Source of the DNA: Clostridia bacterium
GTDB lineage: Bacteria; Bacillota; Clostridia; Oscillospirales; Acutalibacteraceae
Reading direction: 5' to 3'
Assembly (NCBI GenBank): GCA_017549905.1
Contig: JAFYNC010000176.1
Coordinates: 1 to 8,874, forward strand
DNA length: 8,874 nt
A model generated the notes under the pieces. That model ran no database searches. It was not told where the DNA came from and saw only the letters and a list, made by a program, of their open reading frames with translations. Shown one piece after another: positions 1-6,226 of the stretch (the stretch's first letter is position 1; each line of letters begins with the position of its first letter). A program made the translations under genes and the position numbers.

Positions 1-449
1 TCAGGCGCAAAAATAAGGTAACGGCTTTTTCCTGTTTGATTGTCAATCACTATAAGGTAAGCGTTGGAGTCATTTTGATTACAAGCGAAAAACACCTGCT
101 TTTTATCAACATTTGTAAGTAATGCAGGATTATATTTTTCTATTCTTGATGTTTTAGCCAAATCAAGAGATAACATACGCTTACGTGAACTCTTGTTTAT
201 AATTTTATCAATATCCATTACGCCGTTAGTAATAATATATTCGTATTCAATATTAAGAAAAGCGCAAAGTTTATAAGCACCAAAAAGTATACCTAAAACC
301 AATAAAGCTGAAAATGAACTAATTACAGGTATTTTAACAAAAAGAAGAATTAAGCAAAGAAATATAGCTAAAAACCAGATTCCTAAAAAGCTAAGAGTTT
401 CTTTAATTCCTTTTTTAATGGTTATAATTTGTTCAAAAAAAGTATCCAT
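1..449 (-). CDS. DUF6106-like two-helix membrane protein (3' end cut off by window)
   Basis: This leftward reading frame is open from ATG at 449-447 to the window edge (149 codons seen, no stop). The start is fixed by a Shine-Dalgarno AAAGGGAG at 464-457, 7 bases upstream; the nearby ATG at 454 is only 2 bases from that site and is in another frame. The N-terminus is amphipathic (MDTFFEQIITIKKG). Two hydrophobic helices follow at about residues 20-38 and 43-65, and then a soluble, beta-rich stretch with IEYEYIITNGVMDIDKIINK at about 67-86. That layout and motif resemble the DUF6106 proteins of clostridia, whose function is unknown; the soluble part loosely recalls membrane-anchored PH-like domains. 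The family call is from memory of the motif. The gene is transcribed away from the PqqD/ABC pair and shares its promoter region. It looks like an ordinary chromosomal gene rather than phage. Confidence 0.75.
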   Translation of the reverse strand, partial: MDTFFEQIITIKKGIKETLSFLGIWFLAIFLCLILLFVKIPVISSFSALLVLGILFGAYKLCAFLNIEYEYIITNGVMDIDKIINKSSRKRMLSLDLAKTSRIEKYNPALLTNVDKKQVFFACNQNDSNAYLIVIDNQTGKSRYLIFAP

Positions 450-483
450 GTCATATCTCCCTTTGATGACTAATAAAATATTT

Positions 484-518
484 ATTATATTATACAACAA
501 GACACGTACCACTTGCAA
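484..518 (-). promoter_or_regulatory. Leftward sigma-A-type promoter for the DUF6106-like gene
   Basis: Read on the minus strand, a -35 box TTGCAA (518-513) is followed after 18 bases by a consensus -10 box TATAAT (494-489). A second TATAAT overlaps at 489-484. The predicted transcript starts near 480, about 30 bases before the ATG at 449. The -35 box is palindromic and is the same six bases used by the rightward promoter. This is a motif match only. Confidence 0.55.
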
Positions 519-541
519 TATAAATTATTTTGTTATATAAT
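513..541 (+). promoter_or_regulatory. Rightward sigma-A-type promoter for the PqqD/ABC operon
   Basis: The -35 box TTGCAA (513-518) and the perfect -10 box TATAAT (536-541) are separated by an optimal 17 bases in an AT-rich stretch. The predicted start of transcription is near 548, giving a leader of about 28 bases before the GTG start at 576. It shares its -35 box with the opposing promoter. No operator repeat or riboswitch is evident in the 126 bases between the two divergent genes. Confidence 0.65.
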
Positions 542-575
542 AAATTTACAATTATTTCAAAATTGGGGTGTACCT

Positions 576-845
576 GTGAAAATTAAAAATGGTTACAAAC
601 TGCAAAAAATATCGGAACAATGGGTAATCACCTATAATGGAAATCCTACAGAGGCACAGCTTAGTTCCATTGTTCTTTCGGATGCTGCAGTTTTTTTGTG
701 GAATTTATTAAAGGAAAAGGAAGTTACAAAAACAGAAATGTTAGATGCGATTATTGGTGAATTTGATATTTCAACCGTTTTAGCGCTTGGTAACATTGAT
801 GTTTTTGTGCGCACACTTAAAGAAAATGACATCATTGAAGAATAA
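576..845 (+). CDS. PqqD-like RiPP recognition/peptide chaperone protein
   Basis: This 89-residue protein matches the PqqD family (PF05402), a small winged-helix domain that binds the leader of ribosomally made peptides and presents it to a modifying enzyme. The family core is visible. LSDAAVFLWNLL (34-45) corresponds to the usual LNxTxxxIWxLL helix. TKTEMLDAIIGEFDI (51-65) corresponds to the helix-turn-strand before the final helix. DVFVRTLKENDIIEE (75-89) is the typical closing helix. The GTG start is chosen because a GGGG site (565-568) lies 7 bases upstream. An in-frame TTG at 513 would begin inside the -35 box, so it cannot be on the main transcript. The last 20 bases overlap the ABC transporter start, implying one transcript and coupled translation. 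No radical SAM or other maturase and no precursor peptide lie in the window, so its partner is unknown. The family call is good; the role in peptide modification is inferred. Confidence 0.8.
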   Translation: MKIKNGYKLQKISEQWVITYNGNPTEAQLSSIVLSDAAVFLWNLLKEKEVTKTEMLDAIIGEFDISTVLALGNIDVFVRTLKENDIIEE

Positions 846-2499
846 AACAAACAATAAACAAACTTTGGGTTGGATTATAAAATCTTCTAAAAGATATATT
901 TGGGCTGTAGTTATACTCACAGTTTTATCGGCAAGTATATCACTTTCTGCTATAGCTTTGGCTTTGGTTTCTAAGCAAGTTATTGATATTGCAACCGGAA
1001 ATGCACAGGGAGATTTTTTAAAAAGCGGATTATTGCTTTTTGCAATAGTTATTTTTCAAATTATTATAAGCGGTATTAATTCTATTCTTAGAGTTAATGT
1101 TAACTCAAAACTTGTAATTGCTTTGCGAAACAGGCTTTTCTCAAAAGTAAGCAAAAGAAAGTATTCTGAGCTTTATGAGTATCATTCGGGTGAATTGGTT
1201 AATAGATTTACATCGGATATTGATGTTGTGGTTTCAGGCTGTGTTAATATAGTGCCGAGTGTGGTTTCTATGGTGTCAAAAATAATCGGTGGAATTTCTG
1301 CCCTTTTAATATTGGATAAGCGAATAGCTCTTTTGATTTTGGTTTTTGGCATTACCGTTCCAATGCTTGGAAGAGTTATTAACAGAAGATTTAAGATATT
1401 GCATAAGCAGTGTCAGGAATCAGAGGGTAAAACCCGCTCTTTTTTACAGGAATGTTTTGCTAATATTATAGTGCTTAAGATTTTTTCAAGCGAGGCTTCA
1501 TTTGCAAAAAAGCTTAGCCAATATATGAGAAAAAACCATCAATTAAAGATGAAAAGAGCAGGTATTTCAACCGTTACACATCTTAGTTTGCATACTTTTT
1601 TCACTGCAGGTTATTATGTGGTATTATTATGGGGTGCCGGCTCGATCGCCAAAGGCGCAATTACATACGGTACGCTTAATGCATTTTTGCAGTTGGTGCA
1701 GCAGCTGCGCGCTCCTATGCAAAATGTTTCGGGCATAATGCCGCAGTATTATTCTATGCTTGCCTCCGCTGAAAGACTTATAGAGCTTGAAAACGGAGAT
1801 GTTGATAAAGCGCCTGATGAAGAAAAAATTTCAGTAATTAAGAAAGCGTTTAATAGTATAGAATTTAAAGGTATAGATTTTGCTTATAAGAACGAGGCAA
1901 TTTTAAGCAACTGTAATTTCAAAGTAGAAAGTGGAAAAATCACCGCTCTTACAGGTGAGTCGGGTAGCGGAAAGAGCACAGTTTTAAAGCTTATTTTAGG
2001 TCTTTATGAAGCGCAAAACGGAACTATTACTATAAACGGTGATATTCCGTTTGATACGTCACTTAGAGGGATTTTTGCTTACGTTCCGCAAGGCAATATG
2101 ATTTTATCCGGAACGGTTAGAGAAAATATAACCCTTTGTAATGAAAAAATCAGCGAAGAAGAACTGATAAATGTCTCAAAGGCGGCTTGTATTTACGATA
2201 TTATTTCAGAGCTTCCCGATGGCTTTGATACTGTTCTTACTGAGCGAGGCGGGGGACTTTCTGAGGGGCAAATACAACGAATATCTATCGCCAGAGCATT
2301 ACTTGCAGATGCGCCTGTTTTACTATTTGATGAAGCGACCTCTGCATTAGATGAGGCTACCGAAACAGAGCTTTTAAACAACATTAAGGCCATGAAAGAA
2401 AAGACGGTGTTGTTTATTACACATAGGAACACAAGCTTAAAAGTTTGCGATAAGATAATTCACGTTGAAGATAAGGTTTTTAAAACAATTAAAGAATAA
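826..2499 (+). CDS. ABC exporter half-transporter (fused membrane and ATPase domains)
   Basis: This 557-residue protein has the MsbA/LmrA-type layout: a six-helix membrane domain (helices near 25-47, 67-90, 143-163, 165-184, 247-270 and 283-300) followed by an ATPase domain from about 345. The ATPase domain is complete: A-loop Tyr354, Walker A GESGSGKST (377-385), Q-loop Gln422 in VPQG, signature LSEGQ (478-482), Walker B VLLFDE (498-503, Glu503 catalytic), D-loop SALD (506-509) and H-loop His533. It should work as a dimer driving ATP-dependent export. There is no N-terminal C39 peptidase domain, so it would not itself cleave a leader. ATG 826 is preferred because it overlaps the PqqD-like gene by only 20 bases; its ribosome site is weak (AAAGA), so coupling to the upstream gene is likely. 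An in-frame GTG at 787 and TTG at 835 are alternatives. The context suggests export of a modified peptide, but the substrate cannot be read from sequence. Confidence 0.9.
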   Translation: MTSLKNKTNNKQTLGWIIKSSKRYIWAVVILTVLSASISLSAIALALVSKQVIDIATGNAQGDFLKSGLLLFAIVIFQIIISGINSILRVNVNSKLVIALRNRLFSKVSKRKYSELYEYHSGELVNRFTSDIDVVVSGCVNIVPSVVSMVSKIIGGISALLILDKRIALLILVFGITVPMLGRVINRRFKILHKQCQESEGKTRSFLQECFANIIVLKIFSSEASFAKKLSQYMRKNHQLKMKRAGISTVTHLSLHTFFTAGYYVVLLWGAGSIAKGAITYGTLNAFLQLVQQLRAPMQNVSGIMPQYYSMLASAERLIELENGDVDKAPDEEKISVIKKAFNSIEFKGIDFAYKNEAILSNCNFKVESGKITALTGESGSGKSTVLKLILGLYEAQNGTITINGDIPFDTSLRGIFAYVPQGNMILSGTVRENITLCNEKISEEELINVSKAACIYDIISELPDGFDTVLTERGGGLSEGQIQRISIARALLADAPVLLFDEATSALDEATETELLNNIKAMKEKTVLFITHRNTSLKVCDKIIHVEDKVFKTIKE

Positions 2500-2510
2500 A
2501 ATTAGTTTTT

Positions 2511-2544
2511 GCGATACAGTCACTTAGGCTGTATCGCTTTTTTT
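2511..2544 (+). terminator. Rho-independent terminator after the ABC transporter
   Basis: A perfect 9-bp stem pairs GCGATACAG (2511-2519) with CTGTATCGC (2529-2537). It can extend inward by a G-U and a C-G pair to leave a five-base loop (2522-2526). Seven Ts follow at 2538-2544. It lies 11 bases after the transporter stop codon and separates that operon from the phage genes. Confidence 0.9.
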
Positions 2545-2587
2545 ATGTCGGTGAATGGCTATTAGTTCGGCAGTATTCTTGTATCGC
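2530..2587 (+). repeat. 8-bp direct repeat TGTATCGC flanking the operon/phage junction
   Basis: TGTATCGC occurs at 2530-2537, as part of the terminator's right arm, and again at 2580-2587, just upstream of the first phage gene's ribosome site; the copies are 50 bases apart. The complement is also the terminator's left arm. It could be a duplication scar or coincidence; 8 bp is too short to call an attachment site. The 59 bases 2545-2603 hold no recognisable -35/-10 pair. Confidence 0.2.
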
Positions 2588-2603
2588 CGGGAGGGAAAAG
2601 GCT

Positions 2604-2873
2604 ATGAAAGAGAATGATAAGCTTCTTTATAAAACAATGAAAACGCTTCTTAATGAAAAGTTATCGGATGCAGAGGTTGAGTCGCTTAAGGCTGAGGGAT
2701 TTACAGTTAAAAATCCAACAAGAAAGACTGCAATAATGGTAGCGCTATATAAAAAAGCGTCTTCGGGTGATCTTTCGGCTATAAAGGAGCTTCGTTCAAT
2801 TGTTAGCGAAAAAAATGAAGACAAGCTGCAAGGCAGCAAGGCGGTGGTGATTATTGACGACATCTCAACTTAA
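2604..2873 (+). CDS. terS: Putative terminase small subunit
   Basis: This 89-residue, mostly helical, charged protein lies immediately upstream of and overlapping the large terminase gene, the standard place for the small subunit that recognises the packaging site and regulates the large subunit. The segment around residues 31-55 (KNPTRKTAIMVALYKKASSG, then DLSAIKELR) resembles the C-terminal helical part of several phage small terminases. No clear N-terminal helix-turn-helix is seen, and the protein is shorter than the more usual 130-180 residues, so it could be a reduced or different packaging accessory. ATG 2604 has an excellent ribosome site, GGGAGGG (2589-2595), with 8-base spacing. It begins 60 bases after a strong terminator with no obvious promoter between. 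The function call rests mainly on position. Confidence 0.55.
   Translation: MKENDKLLYKTMKTLLNEKLSDAEVESLKAEGFTVKNPTRKTAIMVALYKKASSGDLSAIKELRSIVSEKNEDKLQGSKAVVIIDDIST
2843..2853 (+). promoter_or_regulatory. Ribosome site supporting the TTG start of the large terminase
   Basis: GGTGG (2843-2847) inside the small-terminase gene lies 6 bases before TTG 2854. The alternative ATG at 2875 has no purine-rich site upstream. The match is weak and the choice remains open. Confidence 0.4.
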
Positions 2874-4158
2874 GATGTCGCAAATAGTAGGCGGAGGATA
2901 CGATGACTTCTGGAACTGTAAAAAGCGTTACAGAGTATTAAAAGGCGGAAAGGGCTCTAAAAAATCTGCCACTACAGCCCTCAATTTTATATTCAGGCTA
3001 ATGAAAGAAAAAAAGAGTAATCTTTTGGTGGTAAGGCAGGTTATGAATACACATAGGGACAGCACCTTTGCACAGCTTAAATGGGCTCAGGAAAAGTTGG
3101 GAGTGGCTTCCCTTTGGAATAACACACTATCGCCTCTTGAAATGGTATATAAGCCCACAGGGCAAAGAATTATTTTCAGAGGCTTTGATGATGTTCTCAA
3201 GTTAGCATCTACTACCGTTTCTTACGGTTATCTTAATTACGTCTGGATAGAGGAGGCTTTTGAAATTGCAAACGAAGCAGATTTTGATAAGCTTGATCTT
3301 TCTATGCCGCGAGGTAAAATTCCGCCGCCGCTTTACAAGCAAACTACTATTACCTTTAACCCTTGGAGTGAGGGACACTGGCTTAAAAAACGTTTTTTTG
3401 ATAATAAATCTCCTTTTGTTGCAACCTTTTCCACAAACTACCTTGTAAATGAATTTCTTGATGATACCGACCGACTTGTGTTTGAGCGTATGAAAAAGGT
3501 TAATCCGCGAAAATATGAGGTTGCGGGTCTTGGGAACTGGGGTATTTCCGAAGGACTTGTCTTTGAAAATTGGCGGGTAGGCGAAATTAATATACCTGCT
3601 GATGAGGACTACAAATGGAAAAACTTTTACGGTCTTGATTATGGTTATACCAACGACCCTACCGCTTTTGTGGCATTCAAGGCAAATCCCATTGATAAGC
3701 AAATTTACATATTTTGCGAGTTTTACAAAAAAAGAATGCTTAACTGCGATATTGCGGAAAAAATTAAAGCTCTTGGTTTTTCAAAAGAAAGAATAAGGGC
3801 AGACAGCGCCGAGCCTAAGTCTAACGAAGATTTACGAAGACTAGGAATTTTGAGAATAATGCCTTCGGTAAAAGGGCGTGACAGTATTTTAAACGGAATA
3901 TCCGCGATAAGCGAATACAGCATTACGGTTGATAAAACTTGTGTGAATATGATAAGAGAGCTTTCGACTTATGTTTATGATGAACGTTTAAACGATAGAG
4001 GACAAAAACTGCCAAAGGATAGTGACAATCATCTTTGCGATGCGCTGAGATACGCATTTGAGGATGTAAAGCTTTTTAGACCATTAAAACCCGAGGAAAA
4101 CACAAAGGAAAAATCAGAAATTGGAGCCAAGGATTTAAACGGAGCGTGGAATATATGA
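2854..4158 (+). CDS. terL: Phage terminase large subunit (PBSX-like; packaging ATPase and nuclease)
   Basis: This 434-residue protein is the motor that cuts concatemeric DNA and pumps it through the portal. The ATPase half has a Walker A-like loop KGGKGSKKS (30-38), Walker B YVWIEE (129-134) with acidic Glu133/134, and the coupling motif TFNPW (167-171). The nuclease half has three acidic sites of the RNase H-like fold: Asp262 in GLDYGYTNDPTAF (260-272), Asp317 in RADSAEPKS and Asp396 in DNHLCDALRYA. Length and motifs fit the PBSX-type Terminase_3 group. The start is uncertain: TTG 2854 has a weak GGTGG site and overlaps the upstream gene by 20 bases. ATG 2875, two bases after the upstream stop, would give 427 residues beginning MSQIVGGGYDDFW, close to where remembered relatives begin. 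A hairpin covers that ATG. The stop overlaps the next gene as ATGA. Confidence 0.95.
   Translation: MTTSQLKMSQIVGGGYDDFWNCKKRYRVLKGGKGSKKSATTALNFIFRLMKEKKSNLLVVRQVMNTHRDSTFAQLKWAQEKLGVASLWNNTLSPLEMVYKPTGQRIIFRGFDDVLKLASTTVSYGYLNYVWIEEAFEIANEADFDKLDLSMPRGKIPPPLYKQTTITFNPWSEGHWLKKRFFDNKSPFVATFSTNYLVNEFLDDTDRLVFERMKKVNPRKYEVAGLGNWGISEGLVFENWRVGEINIPADEDYKWKNFYGLDYGYTNDPTAFVAFKANPIDKQIYIFCEFYKKRMLNCDIAEKIKALGFSKERIRADSAEPKSNEDLRRLGILRIMPSVKGRDSILNGISAISEYSITVDKTCVNMIRELSTYVYDERLNDRGQKLPKDSDNHLCDALRYAFEDVKLFRPLKPEENTKEKSEIGAKDLNGAWNI
2858..2880 (+). promoter_or_regulatory. Inverted repeat (hairpin) over the terS stop and the second terL start
   Basis: CGACATCT (2858-2865) and AGATGTCG (2873-2880) are perfect complements around a seven-base loop. 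The right arm contains the ATG at 2875, and the terS stop (2871-2873) sits at the loop edge. A ribosome finishing terS would melt the stem and expose the ATG, a classic layout for translational coupling. The repeat is observed; the function is inferred. Confidence 0.4.
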
Positions 4159-4322
4159 TAGTTATTTTGATTGCACTTTTAAGCTTTATTGTGGGCTTTT
4201 GGTGTGGAATTGTAAAAGAAACACCTGTAAGAGCAAGGAATAAAATGAAACTTGAACTACAAGAAGATTTAAAACAAGAATACGAAAATTTTTTAAGCTA
4301 TGACGGCACAGAACAAAATTAA
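4155..4322 (+). CDS. Small single-pass membrane protein in the packaging module
   Basis: This 55-residue open frame begins at the ATG of an ATGA overlap with the terL stop and ends 11 bases before the scaffold gene, filling the gap exactly. Residues 2-20 are a hydrophobic helix (VILIALLSFIVGFWCGIV). A basic patch (KETPVRARNK, 21-30) and a charged, helical tail (LELQEDLKQEYENFLSYDG) follow. The positive-inside rule predicts the tail is cytoplasmic. I do not recognise a family. It lacks a lipoprotein motif and is too lone a gene here to call a holin. Position suggests a role in, or tolerance by, head assembly or packaging. The coupled start, a plausible protein sequence and no spare space support it being real. 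Confidence 0.7.
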   Translation: MIVILIALLSFIVGFWCGIVKETPVRARNKMKLELQEDLKQEYENFLSYDGTEQN

Positions 4323-4333
4323 AGGAGAGGCTT

Positions 4334-4966
4334 ATGACCGAAAAGGAAAATAAAAACTGGACTGCTGAGCAAAAGGCAGAGGATACGGAATCAGTGGCAA
4401 CCATACCGCAGGATAATGAAATAACCGTGCCTGTAAAGTTTAACAAACAGGTTAAAAATCTGACTTTAGGCGAGGCTTCTTTGCTTGCACAAAAGGGAAT
4501 GAAATTTGATTTAATTCGGGATGATTTTGAAACCTTAAAAAAATTAGCCGCAAAATCAAATAAAAGCGTACCCGAGTATTTGCAGGCATTAAAACAAAGG
4601 GAAGAAGAGAGGAAAAAAGCGGAGCTTTTAGAAAAGTGCTCGGGTGATAATGATTTGGTGGAAAAAATTATTGCGCTTGAGGAAAATAAGGATTTAACTG
4701 TTGACACTGTTTCAGAAATAAAGCGTTTTTTTCCTAAAATTCAAAATGAAGACGCTTTGCCGCAAGAGGTTGTGGAAAGCGCAAAACTTAAAGGTACACT
4801 TTTGCTTGACGAATATTTGCGCTATTTATTAGCACAAAAAAAGCGACAGGAAAAAAGTATTAAAGCTCAGGAGAAAGCGGCGGATTTAAGTATTGGCTCA
4901 CAGCAGAGTCAAAGAAGCGCTCTTTCACCTGAAAGCCAAGAGTTTATAAAAGGACTCTGGAATTAA
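4334..4966 (+). CDS. Putative capsid scaffolding protein
   Basis: This 210-residue hydrophilic protein is rich in Lys, Glu and Gln and sits directly before the capsid gene, as scaffolds do. A short N-terminal beta-like segment (ITVPVKFNKQVKNLTLGEAS, 30-49, then LLAQKGMKFDLI) matches a motif recalled from proteins preceding capsid genes in clostridial phages. Helical, coiled-coil-prone stretches follow at about 62-118 and 145-183. The C-terminus (SPESQEFIKGLWN) is a basic/aromatic tail of the kind scaffolds use to touch the coat protein. No protease motif is visible here or in the neighbours, so scaffold exit without cleavage is possible. ATG 4334 follows an excellent AAAGGAGAGG site (4321-4330). 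The function is inferred from position and composition. Confidence 0.7.
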   Translation: MTEKENKNWTAEQKAEDTESVATIPQDNEITVPVKFNKQVKNLTLGEASLLAQKGMKFDLIRDDFETLKKLAAKSNKSVPEYLQALKQREEERKKAELLEKCSGDNDLVEKIIALEENKDLTVDTVSEIKRFFPKIQNEDALPQEVVESAKLKGTLLLDEYLRYLLAQKKRQEKSIKAQEKAADLSIGSQQSQRSALSPESQEFIKGLWN

Positions 4967-4986
4967 ATTTTATTAGGAGAATATAT

Positions 4987-6162
4987 ATGTCTATTAATTC
5001 TATTGAAAATGTAACAAGATACTCAAACGAACTTGATAAAATGTTTGAACAGAAAAGTGCAGTAGGCTTTTTTGCTGATAATGCACTTGCAACCAAATTT
5101 GTTGGCGCTAAATCGGTAATTATCCCCGATATTGAATTTGAGGGTCTTTCAGATTACGACCGCGACGCAGGCTTCACAAGAGGCGCAATTAATGTTGCCA
5201 ACACTTCTTATACAATGAAGATGGACCGCGCACGTTCCTTGCAGATTGACCGAGAGGATATGGATGAAACCGGTGTTGCAAATCTTGCCGGCAAGATTTT
5301 GGGCGAATATGTACGCACAAAGGTTGTTCCCGAGTGTGATGCCTATGTACTTTCAAAACTTTCATCACTTGCAGTATCACGCTCAAACACAATTAAGGGA
5401 GATACAAACAAACCTTTTGAGGCACTCTGCAATCTTATTAATGAGGTTCAGGCTGCAGTAGGCTACGATGAAGAACTTGTAGCCTTTATTGATAGCTATA
5501 TGTTTGCCGCACTTCAAAATTCGAGCGAAATTTCTAAAATGATTACAGTTTCTGAGTTTAAGCAGGGTGAGGTTAACCTTAAGGTCAAGAGTCTTAACGG
5601 TGTAGCACTTATTCCTGTGGTGGCAGAAAGAATGAAAACCGCATATACCTTTGAAAGCGGTACACATGGCGGCTTTAAACCTGCAAACGACTGCGCAGAA
5701 ACATATATGCTCGTTTGTCCGAAATCGGGCGCACATTTAGTAAAGAAAACCGAAAATATGCGAATCTTTACACCTGAGCAGAATATTGATGCAGATGCTT
5801 ATAAATTCGATTATAGAATTTATTACGATGTATTTGTAAAGAAGAGCGGTCTTGATGCTGTTTGGGCGTGGGTTTCACCCGAAATTAATGTAACAAACGT
5901 TTCTGAAGATGTTACAGTAACTTCCGGTAATATAGCAGAAGAACTTTCTGTGACTGCTAATTCAGAAGGCGAGCTTACATATCAGTGGTATGCTTGCAAC
6001 AACAAAACTAAGAGTGGTGCAGTTAAGATAGCAGGAGCTACTTCATCTACTTATGAATTAGACCAAGAACTCGCAGATGGTGAATATTATTACTTTGTAA
6101 GAATCTTTGCTGACGGTCTTGCTTCTACAGACAGTGCGGTTATTAAAGTAACTGTTCTTTAA
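4987..6162 (+). CDS. Major capsid protein with C-terminal Ig-like domain
   Basis: This 391-residue protein forms the phage shell. Residues 1 to about 297 look like an HK97-fold coat protein: an N-terminal region (YSNELDKMFEQKSAVGFFAD), a strand-rich segment with VIIPDIEFEGLSDYDRDAGF, a helical spine region (REDMDETGVANLAGKILGEY), and closing beta strands (YKFDYRIYYDVFVKKSGLDA). Residues about 300-391 form a separate bacterial Ig-like domain with the core Trp334 in LTYQWYACNN, the loop IAGATSSTYEL and the late strand GEYYYFVRI (365-373). Such domains usually sit on the outer capsid surface and bind carbohydrate, mucus or cell surfaces. The start has a clear AGGAG site (4975-4979). A hairpin follows the gene, which may help set its high dose. 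The coat identity is inferred from position and fold-like pattern; the Ig-like call is confident. Confidence 0.85.
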   Translation: MSINSIENVTRYSNELDKMFEQKSAVGFFADNALATKFVGAKSVIIPDIEFEGLSDYDRDAGFTRGAINVANTSYTMKMDRARSLQIDREDMDETGVANLAGKILGEYVRTKVVPECDAYVLSKLSSLAVSRSNTIKGDTNKPFEALCNLINEVQAAVGYDEELVAFIDSYMFAALQNSSEISKMITVSEFKQGEVNLKVKSLNGVALIPVVAERMKTAYTFESGTHGGFKPANDCAETYMLVCPKSGAHLVKKTENMRIFTPEQNIDADAYKFDYRIYYDVFVKKSGLDAVWAWVSPEINVTNVSEDVTVTSGNIAEELSVTANSEGELTYQWYACNNKTKSGAVKIAGATSSTYELDQELADGEYYYFVRIFADGLASTDSAVIKVTVL

Positions 6163-6173
6163 TCATAAATAAT

Positions 6174-6203
6174 CAAAACCCGCCCGCAAACGAGCGGGTT
6201 TTG
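6174..6203 (+). terminator. Hairpin between capsid and portal genes (partial terminator or mRNA stabiliser)
   Basis: A perfect 10-bp stem pairs CAAAACCCGC (6174-6183) with GCGGGTTTTG (6194-6203). Two further pairs (6185-6186 with 6191-6192) are possible past a mismatch. The only T run (TTTT, 6199-6202) is inside the stem, followed by GTGGAATG, so termination should be incomplete. It sits 11 bases after the capsid stop, in the only sizeable gap of the phage module, and could cut downstream expression or protect the capsid mRNA 3' end. Confidence 0.65.
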
Positions 6204-6226
6204 TGGAATGAAAGGAAGATTTTAAA

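Noticed and set aside
30..38. Non-standard Walker A in the terminase as a sign of inactivation (residues 30-38 of the 2854-4158 protein)
   Set aside because: Large terminases of the PBSX-like group commonly have GSKKS-type loops, and all other ATPase and nuclease residues are present.
452..454. ATG at 454-452 as start of the leftward gene
   Set aside because: It is only 2 bases from the ribosome site and leads to a short out-of-frame peptide.
513..575. Upstream extension of the PqqD-like protein to a TTG at 513
   Set aside because: That TTG is part of the -35 box, so it would not be on the transcript. The GTG at 576 has its own ribosome site and starts where the family fold starts.
787..825. 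GTG 787 as the start of the ABC transporter
   Set aside because: It would overlap the PqqD-like gene by 59 bases and add residues that do not belong to the family. ATG 826 gives the usual short lead before helix 1.
2530..2587. TGTATCGC repeat as a phage attachment site
   Set aside because: It is only 8 bp, one copy is part of a terminator stem, both copies lie on the same side of the phage genes, and no integrase is in view.
3202..3702. 166-codon open frame on the minus strand
   Set aside because: It lies wholly inside the large terminase gene, whose ATPase and nuclease motifs are intact there, and its translation has no recognisable domain or ribosome site.
4186..4707. 173-codon open frame on the minus strand, Ser/Phe/Leu-rich
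   Set aside because: It is antisense to the small membrane protein and scaffold genes. The composition is what the complement of Lys/Glu-rich coding gives.
5383..5736. 117-codon minus-strand frame, and smaller frames at 5189-5461
   Set aside because: They are antisense or frame-shifted shadows of the capsid gene, with no ribosome sites or domain-like sequence.
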